A DNA stretch of 64,000 bases from Ianthella basta (taxonomy: Eukaryota; Porifera; Demospongiae; Verongiida; Ianthellidae): the NCBI GenBank assembly GCA_964019415.1, contig OZ025889.1, positions 2,790,501 to 2,854,500 on the forward strand, in the 5' to 3' direction. Below the pieces are notes generated by a model, which was not told the DNA's origin, searched no databases, and saw only the letters and a program-made list of their open reading frames with translations. Below are positions 12,401-27,400 of this stretch, piece after piece. Every line of letters begins with the position of its first letter. Within the stretch, counting starts at the first letter, position 1. Made by a program: the position numbers and the translations under genes.

Positions 12401-15400
12401 TTCATATCCTTAATTCCTTAATTAAAACCAGCTATTTTATCATTCACTTCATCTTTTTATGACCCCTTGCTCCAACATTTTCTTACAACACATATTTCCA
12501 AATCGGAACGGTAACATTATATTGTCACATACAGTACCACATACCTTTAGGTTACTAATTATCAGATTCTAATAGCAGTGCAAATTCGCTAAAATTGTTT
12601 TGTGCACCTTTACATGTAAATTTTATACACAAAACCTGAAAATTTCTGCGATGAATACCTGTCAAATCCTGGACTTTTCAAACAGCTAAGATTTCCTGTT
12701 ATAATTAGTAGCCTTAAGGTATATTTGTAGTGGCCAAGCAAGAAATTGTATACAGTGTTACAGATGCTCATGGGTTTACTTTGCTGATGGAGAACTCATG
12801 AGCATGTGACATGACATTGCAGTAAATATCTCAGGAACAAGATGGCCAATTAGGCTTTCTCCATGAAGATGATGATCAGGTATACAGCTGAAACATGCCA
12901 TTCTTGATGTATGTATTACTATGCCACATGCTCTCAGTTCTATGTTTGCAGAAGATATTAGGCATCTCCTGGTAAAGCAGTATGATCACACTTGTAGAAA
13001 TGGTATAAGATGTTATTGTAACAATACTAGCCCATACGTACATTTAATGACGTCTTCTACCCTTGTTGTGTACAGAGCCTGTTGGAGGAAGTGTGTGCTC
13101 ACGGTCTCTTAACTAATTTGCAACAGTTGGTGAGCAAGCTGGAATCATATACAGATATTACACCTATCATGTATATAACATATTGCTTTCATTTTGCAAT
13201 GCTTTGAAGTAGTCAGGAAGGCTCCAGTGATAAACCCAACTGGCACAATTTTGACATGGGTTTGGTAGCTCAAGTAGCAGCTGATCAATTGATGATTTGC
13301 GTTGTGTTCTTGCTGACTGGCAAGGAACAGTCTTGCTTCTGGTCTGTGGCTCTGTCTTGGCATTGGAAGGTAGAACATATTGAGTATCACCTATTCCAGT
13401 ATCACCTATCAGTTCTAGTATCACCTATACAATATCACCTATTACTTTATTTGACAGCCTCTGCTGTGCCTATGTCTGTAATTGCCATATGCCATAGTAT
13501 CCCTCTCACTCCTACAGTAGGTCTGTCACTGAGGCTAGGAGGCTTCTTGCTTTGTGATCTCTTTATCTGTGGGCTCCTTTGTTGCTTCTCTGTAATCCGA
13601 TGCTGCAATATATCCCAGTGCATCCTGCAATGCATTGTGTCTTTGGGTCACAAGACATCCTCTCTTGCAGCCTAGGGCATGCTCAATGCAGAATGGGGCA
13701 TCACAGCCTTCACAATTTGCTGGCATCTTCAATAATGGCAGATGATAGTCCATTGCTAATGCCTTGCAAGCTTGATAGAAGAGAGATCAAATTGGGGATG
13801 GGCAATGTGTAAGACTGCCAACCAATGAAAAAGTTTTCCCTTCAGCTGCCTTCCTCATAGCTCTCTTCTGTGCATCCATACATTTGAGTGTCCCATCAAG
13901 CTCTGTGTCATCACCTATGTATCTCCTTGTTGTGTGCCTTTGCTGTGACGTCATAGTATATATTATTATTGTAGTGTGCCTATTATTATGTGCATAAATG
14001 TTTGTGATAGAAATATTTGCAGCTGTGTTACATTCGTGAAAATTGCAAACATTATTGATTGCGAAAATTTTGCGACATGCAGTACCTTAATTTCTCTCCT
14101 TTAACCATGGCATGATACCTTCACTACATCTATTGTCCTTCCTTACTTCCTTGTACACATACAATTGCAGCTTGTAGTGTCCCCACCTGTCCTCACCGGT
14201 AGTACATTTGTGATGGTGCTGCAGATCTTGAGTAAGCTCTGCTACTTCTGTCCAGCCACAAGTGTGAAACTCATCAAACTCAGTGAGTTTTTAGTAGTTT
14301 CTTTACCTGTTGAGGTGTGATGGGTGGGTGTTATTCTCCCTTCTGATACTCCACCAACAACCCCAAGTTACATGTATAAGCTGCTGTTTGTGTGTCAAAG
14401 AATTGATGTGCTGTGTTAAGACTGTTGCTATGGTGGCACACGTTAGCATGCATAATGGCTGTAGGCTCTTTGCTTCATTGTTGATGTTGCACTTGTGTTC
14501 TTTTTGGGAGCGCTTTTGGCTTGGAGTCCATCATGCATGTCCAGCACTTCCATTATAACAGCTGCTCCTTCAGGTTGTCATTACAATGATCACTATGGCT
14601 ATAGTTGGTGCATGGTACTCATCCCAATCTGTATTCACTGTGGAATTGCTCAACATCAGCACACCTGACCATAGAAAGTAGTAGCCTATTCAAATATTTT
14701 TGGATTGGGACACTTCTTCAATAGTCTTTCTTAGTTATTATTCTCAATTCTTTCTAACATCACCTGAATTGAGTGGTGCATGTATTAAATTGCAGATGAT
14801 CCATACCGTATACTTTGTTGAATTATATGTATACTAGCTGAATGCCCACCCTTCAAGTGGGTTCCAGATATGAAATTTAAGCTTTTAACCAATGGAAACT
14901 GTCTATTTGATTCAGAGCATTCCGTAGACTCACCCCCTGCGGATAGAACTTTCTTATGCTAATCTATTTCGTTTATAGGAGGCCAGTGGCGAAGGTGCTA
15001 ACCACTTTAAGGCTGTGCTCACACTAAGTCAAAATGACGTTGCAGTTAACAACATGGTTACGTAACATTAACATCAACATGATGAGCCAGTCACACCTGA
15101 GTGAAAATAACGGATTTTGTTCTTTTGTGCCATCATCTGTTTCTTGTCAAAAGCTTCACAGTGATTTGGGTGAGCAAAGAAATGGAAATGGACATTAGAG
15201 CCTCAGATAGCTTCTTATTCACCAAAAGAGCCTGTGTAGGAACTGTGCATCACTGAGTTCGTTTCTTCTCCCAGATGTCACGAACAATCCCCTACGCTTT
15301 GGTATCTCACTTTGCTTTCATCGTCCTCAGTCCTGTGGCCATGACTTGTTTTTCATTTGCTAGCTGAAGAGAAATTGTGCCTGAATTTTATGAAACGTGA

Positions 15401-18400
15401 CTTCTACCATCAACGTGAACGTGACAGCCATTATCACAGTGACATTCACATCACGTTTTCGTCACGTTGACATTAACGTTTTGTAATGTTTAGTAAGAAG
15501 TAATTCCTGAACATTCATAGAAATGTGTGTTCAATACATTTATTACAATAAGATGTGCAGTGGTGTGTGAAAGTTTGTCAGCTTAAATTAATACAGTTAG
15601 AATCTGAAATTAGAGTAATTTTAATGTAAAATACAGCCATCTGCATGGGGCACTATTCCGTGGCATAAAATATTGCACCCTGCAGGGCACTTTTCCACGG
15701 CGCTGAATATTGCACCCTGTGAGGGCGCTTTTTCGTAGCACTGAATATTGCATCTTGTTGCTTTTCCGCAGCACTGAATATTGCACCCTGTGGGGACGTT
15801 TTTCTGCAGCACAGATTATTGCACCTTGCGGGGGCACTTTTCTACAGCGTGTAATTTTGCACCCTGTGAATGCACTTTGAGAATGTCCAGTGGCAAACCA
15901 TATCCATGCGCGGAAGGGTTGGCGCACACGTTTCTCAGTAAATTGTTCGCCACCTCCTTCCTGGCCGTAGGCTGCCAGACAATGCTAAAACTTCCAAACA
16001 CCCTACCTCATGGCGTCGCAGTGGCTGGGCAAGTTTGGCAGACACCCATTGCTGTGTGCCCGAGAACAACCAGGACAAAGTTTCCACCTGTCTTCTCTTT
16101 ATATGTATAGATATGAATGGGTAATGGCTTTCTAGGCATATATGAGTTGATTTGGCATTGCACTCTACTGTGGTTCCACTATGGTTGCTTCTTTAACTTG
16201 TAAGCTGACCCCTATTGTATGCCATTGAAGACAATTCTTTTTGTTAGACATTGGTGAAACTCTCCAGTACCTGTTTGCAGACAGAGAGGAAAGCAAGGAA
16301 GACTTTGTAAGGGGTTTGTGTGTTGTTTGTTATGTGTCTTTATTGTCATGTGTTTGTTCACCATGAGACACTGTTAAGCATTGGATTTTGCCATGCAGGC
16401 TCTATGGAATCCGTCGAGGTCACATTCAGAGACTCTGGAATTCTTTAACCTTGCCAGGTCTGCTGTTTGGTTAACCATGTAAGCATCCTCAATAGTAAGT
16501 GAATGTACTTATCCTTCCCCTTCCAGTGAGCTTCTTCCACCTCTGCCTAATGCAAGTAAGTACTAGCAGGCTAGCTAGCATTTGCATAATTATGTGTTAA
16601 TTGTTTTTCCAACTTGTCTATCAGACCCTGTTGAAAGTGAAAATCCCTCTCAGAAGATGACTGTAAGTGTCACACATGTATGTATTTACCAATAGTTGGA
16701 ATATTTGTTTAATGTTTAGACTATGCTCATCTTTTTGCTTTGCTAACAGGTTTGGCAGTGGCAAGATGATAATCTGTTGTGGAGGGACTATGATCAAGAT
16801 GCTCAGCTTGTGATTAAGGTATGTGATACATGTACTTATCACTCACCTTTATCCGTTGAATTACATTGGCCAACTTCTTTTGCATGGCAAGGTTTATCCT
16901 AAGTGTGAGTGTACAGATTTGGGCTAAGCAATTACTTCGGTCTGTCAGATGGTTTGTTTGTCTGATGTTCACACTTATGGTTATCATGCTGTCAGTCTAC
17001 GGTAATGCACAGCTCCACACTGAGTATCAGCAGTAAACAGCAACATAAAGGTTCCACTTTTATTGAGGAAAAGATGCTGATTAGAAGCAATTTGTGATAC
17101 ACTTTTGTGGTCAAGTACGTATGACCAAATTTCATGTGTGAGCGGGAGGACAGGTCACATGACATGTGCTATGAATTAATTACATCTAATTGAAATTATG
17201 TTTTTATTTCTAGAGAGAAGTTATAGCTTAGATTAAGGAAACATCTTTGGTGGGACTGTACATCTCCTAGCATTCCCTATCCTTGTCTTTGTTGCAGAAG
17301 CAAAGTTGTCAATAATGTGCCTTTTGTAGTGCCTAAAGTGTTTAGATATGTAGGATTTTACGAGCAATAATGAGTTAAGCTCCCACTGATTCTTACAGAA
17401 TGCTTGGATGGTTGTACAAAAACATACCATATGTACCATACCATATGTACTTCAGGTCTCTACTGTGTAGTTTGCCTGTCATACCAATACATGGAAATTT
17501 TGCCTGGTTTAAGGCTAACATTTTTCAGCATGTTTTTTTCAGGAAATGTGCATTCACAAGTTATTTTGGGTTGAATGTGTGAGTTGGTGTTTAGACCATC
17601 ATTATGGATGGATTGCTGTATGCATGGCTAGTTCTGAATAGAGGTTACTTCAGCTGCTTGCTTCACAGATGCTGCTTCTATTGTACTCTTTGTGATAATA
17701 TTGCTTTATTTTATGATGTGAGAGAGTCAGCATAATATATAACCACCATTGCATACATTCGTCATCACCAACCAACCCAGACACTTTAGCCATGTCAGAT
17801 TCAGCAGTGATATATGCAATCTACAAAATGTGTTTCCTTTGCTCTCCACTCCAGTATGCACTCCAGTTTGATCTGAAATGTTGTTAGTATTGCTATTATT
17901 TTATTTTCCATATGCACTTTCCTTGTGCTATATGTCAGGTAGTATCTATAATCTACTCTTCATACTTATGACATTGCATCCTTTCAGGCTGCTTATGATG
18001 CCAGTGAAAGCTCAGTTTCCTTGACAATCAATGGAGTGAGCTACATTATTGACTTTACAGCTAAAAACCAGGTTAGCAGGATAATCCAAGGTGTACATAA
18101 GTTGGTTCATATGTCTTGTGTATACGTATGTAGGTGCATATGTCTTGTGTATATAGGTACATAATTATTATGTCTTTTGTCACAAGTTAGTGTATGGAAT
18201 GTTTCTTAGATTAATGTGCACACTGGCAACTTGAGGCGTGTGCAGAAGAGTGAAAAAGAGGAACAAGCTGGTTTACAAGGTAGCTCCTCTGACTCAAGGA
18301 CCACCTTTTGGGTAGAGAATCCACAATTCTTTGATCAGTACATCACAGTAAGTGCTGTCTGTATGCTAGCATGAGATGCATGTATGCCTGTATACTGTAT

Positions 18401-21400
18401 GTGTGTGTGCAGCTTGCAAAGATGTAGTCTTGCTTCCAGCCCCAATTACTTCGTGTGCATAGTATTGTGCAATCATGGAGAAATGGGTCAGGTCAGACTT
18501 GACTGGTTCTTGGGTTGCCATGGAATACATGGAATGTGTGACATCATCAAAGCCACCTTAGAGCTTTGGAATATGTAGCCAGTGGAAACAGAAACAGCCA
18601 TGGTGAACACCACGAACTATTCAGCGTTGTAGTATTCGACAACATTGGTGTTGATTTTGCCAATACCCAATGTTGTCAGGTATCTTGCACAACCGTTGGA
18701 GGAGTCAACCTGGATGGCATACATAAGTGAGAGAGCTGCTCGTTGGCTAAAGGGTCATGGTATACTGAAATGCATCCTCAGCAAGCGAATAGTTGTAGTT
18801 GTGGCTCTTTGGAGTCGCATCCTACTACAGTGTAACTCCCTAGCCGACGCACAGCTCTGTCACTGGGCTAAAGTACGTACCTATTTCCGTCTCGCCGCTC
18901 TTTATGGACTCACTCTGGCATGCCGAGACCCACAAACCAGCATACACAACTCCCTGAAGAAGCAAAAATATTCTTTCTGAAGAGCAGCATGTTCCATATA
19001 TTGTGGCATTGTCCAAGATCGAAGGGGTTCATTAACCGCAAATACCTTTCCTGCAATCTGATTGGTCTACTCACATTCCAATAGAGATCCCAAGAACATG
19101 TCAAGTCTGATCAGACCCTTTTCCATGCGCGTTTGCACAATAATAGGGGCTGGCACACGAGACTAGCAAAGATGGTGAATCCAATCAATCATACATGCAG
19201 TCAGCAGTCACAGGCATTATTTCTTGACTTGCCGTTCCAATCTCCAGAATCTTTGTTCGCTTCAAGACAAAGAACTATGACTTTGAACCGATCACTAAAT
19301 ACTTCAAATGCCTCATGTTGATCAACCCACCTCTACTTACACACAGATGGAACCTTCCTTCTCTTTTCACCTGAGGTGCTTGCCAGTGAAATCCTTGACT
19401 GCATTTCTAATTTCCAACATGCTACAACACTTTATCACACACAGATTAGGTATATGAGCAGCACAGTGAGTGTATTCTGTTCAGAAATACTACTAGCTGC
19501 TTCTTTATGCTTGCCACCCATTGATTCTGCTCCATCATATGCCTGTTCAACCATGTTGGAAGGCGGCGGCAGTTGCTCAGGAGGAAATTGGCAATATCTT
19601 CACTTGAAAAACCACTATCACAATGGCTAAAGGCAAGAAATCTCTCATCAGTTTTGCACAAGGTGGCATCCAGGTGACAAAGGCAAATGGCCACCATCTC
19701 TTTGTTGGATACGTAAATCTGCTGCTACATCACATAAAATTATAGAGAGTGTGTATGGCATTTCATACAGGCCTAGGATGGTTGATCTAATGCCACCTCC
19801 ACATATGCCTATTATCTCATTTTGAATGGTTTTGCTTTAATATGTGCATTGCACTATTGCAAGCAGTGCCTAAATGGTCAACCAGAACCCGGTCCGTACT
19901 TCCTACTCTGAACCAGAGCAAAGCTATGAAGTTGCTTGGGTTAACATGTCATGTTACAGCCGAATGTTCCAGTCACCTTACTAACCCAGACCACCCCTGG
20001 GTTGGCTATGTTTTATATGGTCTGCCTTTTGTATGATGGATTAGATTTCATGGAAGATGGAAAATTACATGTTGCTTAATGTCTATCTCTTTGTCTTCTC
20101 TTGCTATAGACAACGTTCCCGCTTGTGTATGCCCTCCATGAGACCACTGTGAGTTGCCTTTGAAGCAGTGCATGCATACTTTATTCTTTCCCAAAATTTG
20201 TTGTGTGATTGTGCTTTATACATCTGCATCCTACTTTGCTTGTATGTAATAGTTAAATGCCGCTCAAGAGGGGTCTGCAATGGAATCTATCTTGTGTTTA
20301 ATGGGTTTTGGAACTAATAGTTTGTACATCTGTATGCAGCACTAGCCTGAATTGTTTGCATTAAGGAACTCATAATAATCCACTATTATTAGTAATAATT
20401 TATTACTAGTGTAATAAAATTTCCCTTGAGAATTAGTAGTTTTTGCCTGAATCGTGAACGAACAAAGAAACAAACTGAATTATATATATATAGATTCTTA
20501 AGCCTATCAAGAAGATGTTGCAGAATATAGAGCACAGCTGCATGTACACATATGCAACTAAATGGCGGCATTGGGGTTTGTTATTCCAGGGGAACACAAA
20601 CTTCAAATTCACTACAGTGCTGTACCAATTGGATTTTCACTGGCGCTCAGATCCTGGTCCTTCACGTCTGTATGTGAGTCCTCGTACACGACTTGGGTCC
20701 GTAGGTGCCCCGTATCGTGCACTAGGAGCACACAAATGTTGGATGAGAAGAAGAAGGAGGAGAAGGAGAATATAAAAAAGACAAAATGGGGTATGAACAG
20801 CCTATGCCGCTTGCTTTTCTCTTGTGTACTCCAAGCTGGCTTTGGGCGCACTGCCATCTTCAATACATCACAAGAAGCCTATCCACAGCCTTCAATTGTT
20901 CCTCGCCACCACCGTTTGGCTAGTTTTGCAGAAGCGAACTAATACATTAAGATAGGAGTAACCATTTTTATTGAGCACATTCCTAAATAGACACCACAAG
21001 TGTGACGTCTGATTATGACTATATTCCAATTTGTCACCTTAAAACTATTGTTCTCTTTCTTTTTTGTCTTCATTAACTTGTCATAATTATAGTTTAAAAT
21101 TACATTGTGCTTTTCATTTGCCACTTCACTGGGCTCCCTGCAAAGTAGCCATTTGGCCATGTGTAATAGTGAATTGATACTGATACTGATACAACATCAC
21201 GTGATATTTTCTTTTTTAGGATCATCCTGCACTGCAGCTCAAGTCTATGCACTGTCTATTGAGATTTCTTCACTTTGCAAGGTGGGACACTTGTCATAGG
21301 TGTTAACATTTGCCAGTCTCTCAGCCAACACTATTTCTCCATGAACTTGTTATTGTGCAATCACATAGAAATGTGTCTTATCAAACTTGACAGGTTCTTA

Positions 21401-24400
21401 TGTTCACATGGAATGAGTGGAATGCGTCATTAGGTGCAACTCAGGGGTTTGGAATAGCCAGTGAGACTAGAGATACAGCCATACAAAGTGCTCAGCAGTT
21501 CTCCAGTGTGTAAAGTTGCCTGGTGTTGATGCATACCTGATGGTGTGCTTAAGTGAGAGAGCTGTGCATCAGCTAAAGAGCTGTGGTGTACTGGAATGTG
21601 TCCTTAATCAGTGGCTAGGCGAAGTCACCACTCACTGGAGTCACGTTGCACTGCACCATTACTCTCTAGCCGATGCACAGCTATGACACCTCCTTTTGCC
21701 TCGTCGCTCTTTGTGGGCACACTCTGGCCCTGTAACTGGTTTGCACAGCTCCCTGAAAGGCAAAACACTTTCTGAAAATGGTTCAATATGTTCCCATATC
21801 CAACATCACATTGGTCTGTTAACGGAAAATGCCTTCTCATGCAACCAGATTGGTCTACCACATGCCTGTAGAGAGCACAAAAAACTGTCATGTCTGACCA
21901 GACCCATTCAATTTGGTTACACAATACAAGCTTGTGTAGCATAAGGCTGAATGCAAGGCTGGATATGTCTCATAGTGATGGTTCCTTTTAATGGCAGCTT
22001 TGTGTGATTCCCTACAGAAATGATGTTGTGGCACAGCTACTGAAGGATGTCCCTGTCTCCAGGTATGTGGGGATGGTGTTGTTGTATTACTTGCCACGTG
22101 CATAAGCCATGCCTTACAGCATGTACATATTCATCTGTCTCAGTGGCAGCACACACTAGCGACCATCGTGCTCAGGTACTTATTGCTGATTGAAGGATAA
22201 TCACTGGATGTTACACCTACCTACTAACTACTTACACCAGTATAGATGTCTCAGTTGACAGAGGGAAATGAGCCACCTATACTGGTGTTGTTGGTAGGTT
22301 GGTGCAGCATCCAGTGATTGTCCTTCAATCAATTTTGCCTATGTGTTAGTAACTGCATGCAAGCAATTGACCCCTTGTACGTTTTGCTGTTTGTCTGTAA
22401 AGTACTTTCCGTTGCTTGATGGTATCAAACACATGGGAAGTGTCATGCCCATCCAAGTTAATGCATATCATCCACAATTCAAGTGGAAATTGCTGTTAAC
22501 CCACAGTAGCACTGGGCAACAATGTTCAGAAAAAGGCAGCAAGTTTTCAAGTTGTAAATCTCATGAGGCTTCAGCCCCCCAACTGATAATATTTTAATCA
22601 ATATTAGATAAGTAATTATGCATAAATCATGAATACACTTGTGCACACACTTCATAGGCACAAATGAACACCAACAACTTAAGTGAGAATGAATAAAATA
22701 ATTTGACACATGAGCAGACACTTATGCACAAACATACCCAACACACAATTAGTTCATTCTCAAGTTGCAAAGTGGCAAAGATTTTCCTTGTGCCATTGTG
22801 TCAGCATATGCTCCCTTGGGACGGCTAAGGGCATACATAATTCACACTGAATGGATGTCGGCAGGGTCAGTCTGAGGCTAGCCTGGTGTCCAACTATACC
22901 ATTGGCAAGTGTGTGTGTGTGGGTGAGGGGTGAAAAGGCCTGTTTGTATACATTGAAGCGATACTTGGTTAGAAGAATGGTGACAATTAAGTCAGGATGA
23001 CACACCCTTTGCACTGGCTTCCCAGCAGTAATACCCTCTCAAATGAATGGTAGCAGCTCTGAATGGCAATGATTCTTGAATGGCAGTTGCACATCTGCTA
23101 TGCGAGCTGAATAATAGCATGATGGAATTAAATTACTGTACTTCATGGATGTTGCTATTAAATTAGTATAACTGGTCATGTAACCAATTAACTTTTATCT
23201 CCTAGCTGTATTCTACACCTTCCATATATAGCCTTGTGTGCTTTACCTAACTCCAATATGAATTACACTTATTTCACCATGCAGTACATAACTTGGTGTG
23301 GATGGACAAATAGGTAGCATTTGATGTTTCCTTTCTGTATGTATGCAGCCACCTGGTGGAAATGCTGACTAGCACCAACCCTAGGTATGTGAATGAACAG
23401 TACTAGCATCACAATGCTCCAGTGCCTGTGTTATGGTACATGAACTGATTCTGCATACAGAACTGTAGCCTGCACCATTCAAATAGCTGATACGCTGATG
23501 CAAAAGCTCCCTGACATCTTTCACACCTATTTCAGACGGGAAGGTTTGTTATATGTTTTGTTCCATCTATGTCCATTGTTTCCTTTCATTTGAAACAAAG
23601 TAGGCCATGTGTAAGTGTTTGATTGTTGCATGCATATTACATTATGTTTTCATTTGTAGGTGTTATGCACAGATTGCAAAGTGTTGTGGACAGTTGCAAC
23701 AAGGTATGTAGAATTCATGCTATTTTTGGTTTCTGCTTTAACTTTAATATGTGTTTATGGTCTTAATTATAGATGCAGCCTCCAGAGGCAAAGGCAACAC
23801 CCATAACCACTTCTACAGAACCATCATCAACACCTGGTTCTCTATCAGGTTTTGGGTATGTGCGTGTAATGCTGTCCTCATATGTAGCATTCATCCATTC
23901 AGTTGACCAGATGTGCAGACTCTTTGATAAATGCACATAGGGTAAGTCATGGGTAAACTACTTAATTTCAAATTTGTAAGGCCACAGGAGGATTTCGAAG
24001 TATCAGGGTAAGATAGAGGTTTGAAAGGGAATTGTGTAATCATGGAGTGCATGGGAATGAACTCTATGATTGGGTGACCATTCTACTTGTAATGATTAAA
24101 TTTATAGCAATGTACTCTGAGCCAATGTCATACATACGTATATTTTTGAAACTTTTATTAATCAGTGGAGATGTAAAGGTACAGTAGGTTACAGTGTAAT
24201 TTACATTGAAAGAAACAAGTCATTTCCCACTTTTATCTTCAAGAAGAGGTTTAGTTATCGCTGACTTCCAGCCATGTCTTTGTCATATAGCCAGCTTGAT
24301 TTTGATTCCTCCTAGTGTAGCAGTTTACATGCCTTTCAAAATGTACAGTACGTACATAAAGATTATCTCTTTGCTTCTCACGCAATCTAATCTGGTCGCT

Positions 24401-27400
24401 CTCGCTACTCTCCTCAACACTTTTATTTCCATCGCTTGCAGTCTCATCTTATCTCTCTCCTTTAATACCCATGCCTCCCATCCATACACTAGGGTAGGTA
24501 CCACCACTGCATTGACACAGTCAACTTGGCCTCTATACTCTCAAAAACGGGCTCTCTCAGTGTCCCTACTGCAGTGGCTGCCATACCGATCCTCCACTCC
24601 AGTTCACTCTCCATCCCATCGTTCTAACTCAACCTTACCCTTAGGTATACCATCTCCCTTGCTTGCTCTAAACATACTCCATTGACCTCCACCTTACGCT
24701 CTGTGTGCTCTTTACTAAACACCATAGTGTTTGACTTCAGTTTACCACCAGATCATGTCCCTTCACTGCTTCATACAGTCTTTTTACATTTTCAGTCAAG
24801 TAGAAAATCAACGATTATAAAGTTGATTACATACACACTATGGCACATTTCACTTGGTGAATAATTAGACTTGGATAATAGAGATGTACATTTATACTTG
24901 AATTGTTTACCACTTTTGGTTTTTTGTAGGTAGGATAATGACTGTTGCATGTATGTGTGACTGGTGTGGTGGATTCTACCATGTTTTGTAGACGTTTCAC
25001 TCAAGTGTTACGGAGAAGTGGCAGTCGTTTGAAGCGAATGCTTTCGAAGTATGATCCACCTGATGCTGGTTTGCCACAAGAGCCCTCTGCACAACAGCCA
25101 CACCCTCCAAAGGTATGTCATGGGACGTGCACTACACAGAAATGTGGCAATTCATTGCCATGGCAACTCCTGAGTAGTTGCACTCTAACTTCATACATAC
25201 ATCCTAATCAATAGAAGTCTCCGGGAGAGCGGAAAGTGAATCAGGTGACACAATGGATTCATCAACAGGGTACGTATAGGTAGCTTGTTTCTGCACCACA
25301 AGGCAGTCAGCCTGGTGTGTATGCAGCACGAGATATAGTACTAGTGCTCTAATAGCTTCTGTGTGGAAACAGGTTCCTTATAAGTTGGACGTTGTTGTGT
25401 GCTAACCATTTGAACATGCTCAGGGTACAAAACCTGCTTTTAGAAGATGTTTATGTGTACCATGTTTCAGGTAAAAAGCTGCTCCTTGAGTGGAAGTTTG
25501 TGGAAAACACTAGCCAACATCCAGCATTCAGTACCCTGCTGCACCTGTCCTCTGTCGTAGAAGGGCTATGTATTGAGGTTAGTAGAATACTTTATGATTA
25601 GGTGTTGCACGTTTACACTTCATGATGGGTAAGATGTGTATCTTGAATTTGGTGTTGAAGTAAACTTATTTCTTCATTGCCTGCTCTTTGAATCTTAGTT
25701 ATTGGTTTGATTGTTTAACTCTGCCCTACTTATATTACCTCTAGAATTTGAAGACTTCTGAGCAAAGCTTGGTGAGTGTGAATGCATCTGTACATGAGTG
25801 ATCTATGTTTGTGCTCAAGTACTGTATGCTGATGCAATTATGGTGTTTGCATTCAACTAATTGTACTTTTAGATGAATCTGAGAGCCCTCTTGTTGGATG
25901 TGAAGCACTGCCCAACGGCGTTTGAGCTTCTCCACTCTGGGTTACTTGAAAGGCTACTAAAGTGAGTTTTTTGCATCAGACAACTATTGAGTGTAGTGGA
26001 AATCAGTATATGTACTAAACTGCACAGCATTGGTGTAGCAGTCTTCGATGGTCTTCAGTTTACATAGTATCGCCATTCGCTTACTTGCTGCCGGCTTGTA
26101 TACTGTAGTTCCTCTAGCTTGGTTACAGATGCTTTACATTGTTCGTTTGCTGCATTGGTTGCAGTGTGATGAAAGTAATGTATTATAAATGTATGTATGT
26201 TGTGGGCAGAGTGCACATGACGATAAATCCAATGCACGTACAATTTTTAGATCTGTATTACTTAAATGCCGCCCAAGAGGTGTCTGCGAGATTTAGAGCA
26301 CAAAGCTCGAGCGTACGAAGCACCCGAGTGCTGAGTGGTCTAAATCTTCGCAGACACCTCTTGGGTGGCATTAACTAATACATGTTCATCCTTGTAAGCT
26401 GGACCTTGTGTTTGCATAAGCTTCATTAGAATAACTTAACTTGACACCTCCATATTTGGTAAGGTGAAATAACAGCCTAGAGTTCCTATTTCAGTTATAA
26501 ACCACAGTGGGCCTCTTGTTGCAATTGTACACCATGGCAATAGGATGTATTAACTGCTAGTGTGCTAGTAGCAATGTGATCTTGATATAAGCTGTTAAAA
26601 TAGAAATGTGGTAATCTTAAACCTCTCCTAACCATCAGTGCCCAGCTGAAGGGTCCCAATTTGGGAGGTATGTGGTTCTTCCATCTTTGATGGACAACAG
26701 TGGACAATGCAATAATTGGTTGCCACCAATTGGGCTTAGGTCCCCAGCCTCACTGAGACCCCAATACTAGCATTGCAGGCTGGTAGGCATAATGTCTCAT
26801 GATTTACTGGCAATCAAAAGTGTGACATATATACTTTCTGTGGCATTTTAACAGATTTGTTGTTGCAGACTGTGACCCTTACAGTGAGTTATGGAGGACC
26901 AGGGTGCAAATGGTGCTGCGGATCATGTGTGGTCTTCCCGTGAGTGTTGTTTTTACTACACATGTTGTCATACTTTTGCTCTATTTAATGCAAACAATTT
27001 TTTGCAAGAATATTCCAGAACTGCATTCGTATCCACGAGATATTAGGTTAGGTGCAAGTGTATGTAGTACGTGTCACAGATTAATTAGATGGTGTGTATT
27101 ATGCTTCCTTATATGAAAGTTGAGCCACAGCCCTCAGAGTTTCAACACCCTTTTAAAGCTCACCCAGGTGTGCTTGGGACAATTGGAGAGATTGCCCGTT
27201 CTCTCCTGTGAATTTTCGCAGACAAGGTGAGCCACTATTGCATACAGTACCATGCCATGCCATATATCTGTTCCTCCCACATGAAGCTAGCACCCCATAT
27301 GCATTTGCTTCCATGCGTTCTCAGGGATCTGAGCTCAATGAGTTTCCTCAGTGGTCGTCCAGTCAAAGTATGTACACACAATAATGCATTTTCTTTAAAG

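Larger units (their letters stand above)
452..16662 (+). other. TRIP12: TRIP12 armadillo-like region, exons 1-14
   Basis: Exons 1-14 encode the helical repeat region that precedes the WWE domain in TRIP12. Recognisable blocks are LVMGNEE at the start of exon 2, [12 protein letters not shown] in exon 4, [19 protein letters not shown] in exon 5 and IAANCARSV in exon 7. Exon 10 has LVVSPPVL and exon 11 NIGETLQYL. Each aligns with the human protein in order, from my recollection of that family. The block is broken only by introns; intron 7 (3217-11807) is enlarged to 8.6 kb by an LTR retrotransposon and a Helitron-like element. Confidence 0.88.

Noticed and set aside
12951-12971. Tiny candidate exon reading EDIRHLL
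   Set aside because: Exons 8 and 9 join in phase and align to the family without it.
18645-18980. 111-codon + strand open frame in intron 17
   Set aside because: It lies inside the TIR element; the matching part of the second copy (21372-21905) is not open.
22139-22174. AG- and GT-bounded segment in TRIP12 intron 20
   Set aside because: In the required phase it meets a stop. The next real exon (23349) joins exon 20 exactly in phase and matches the family.
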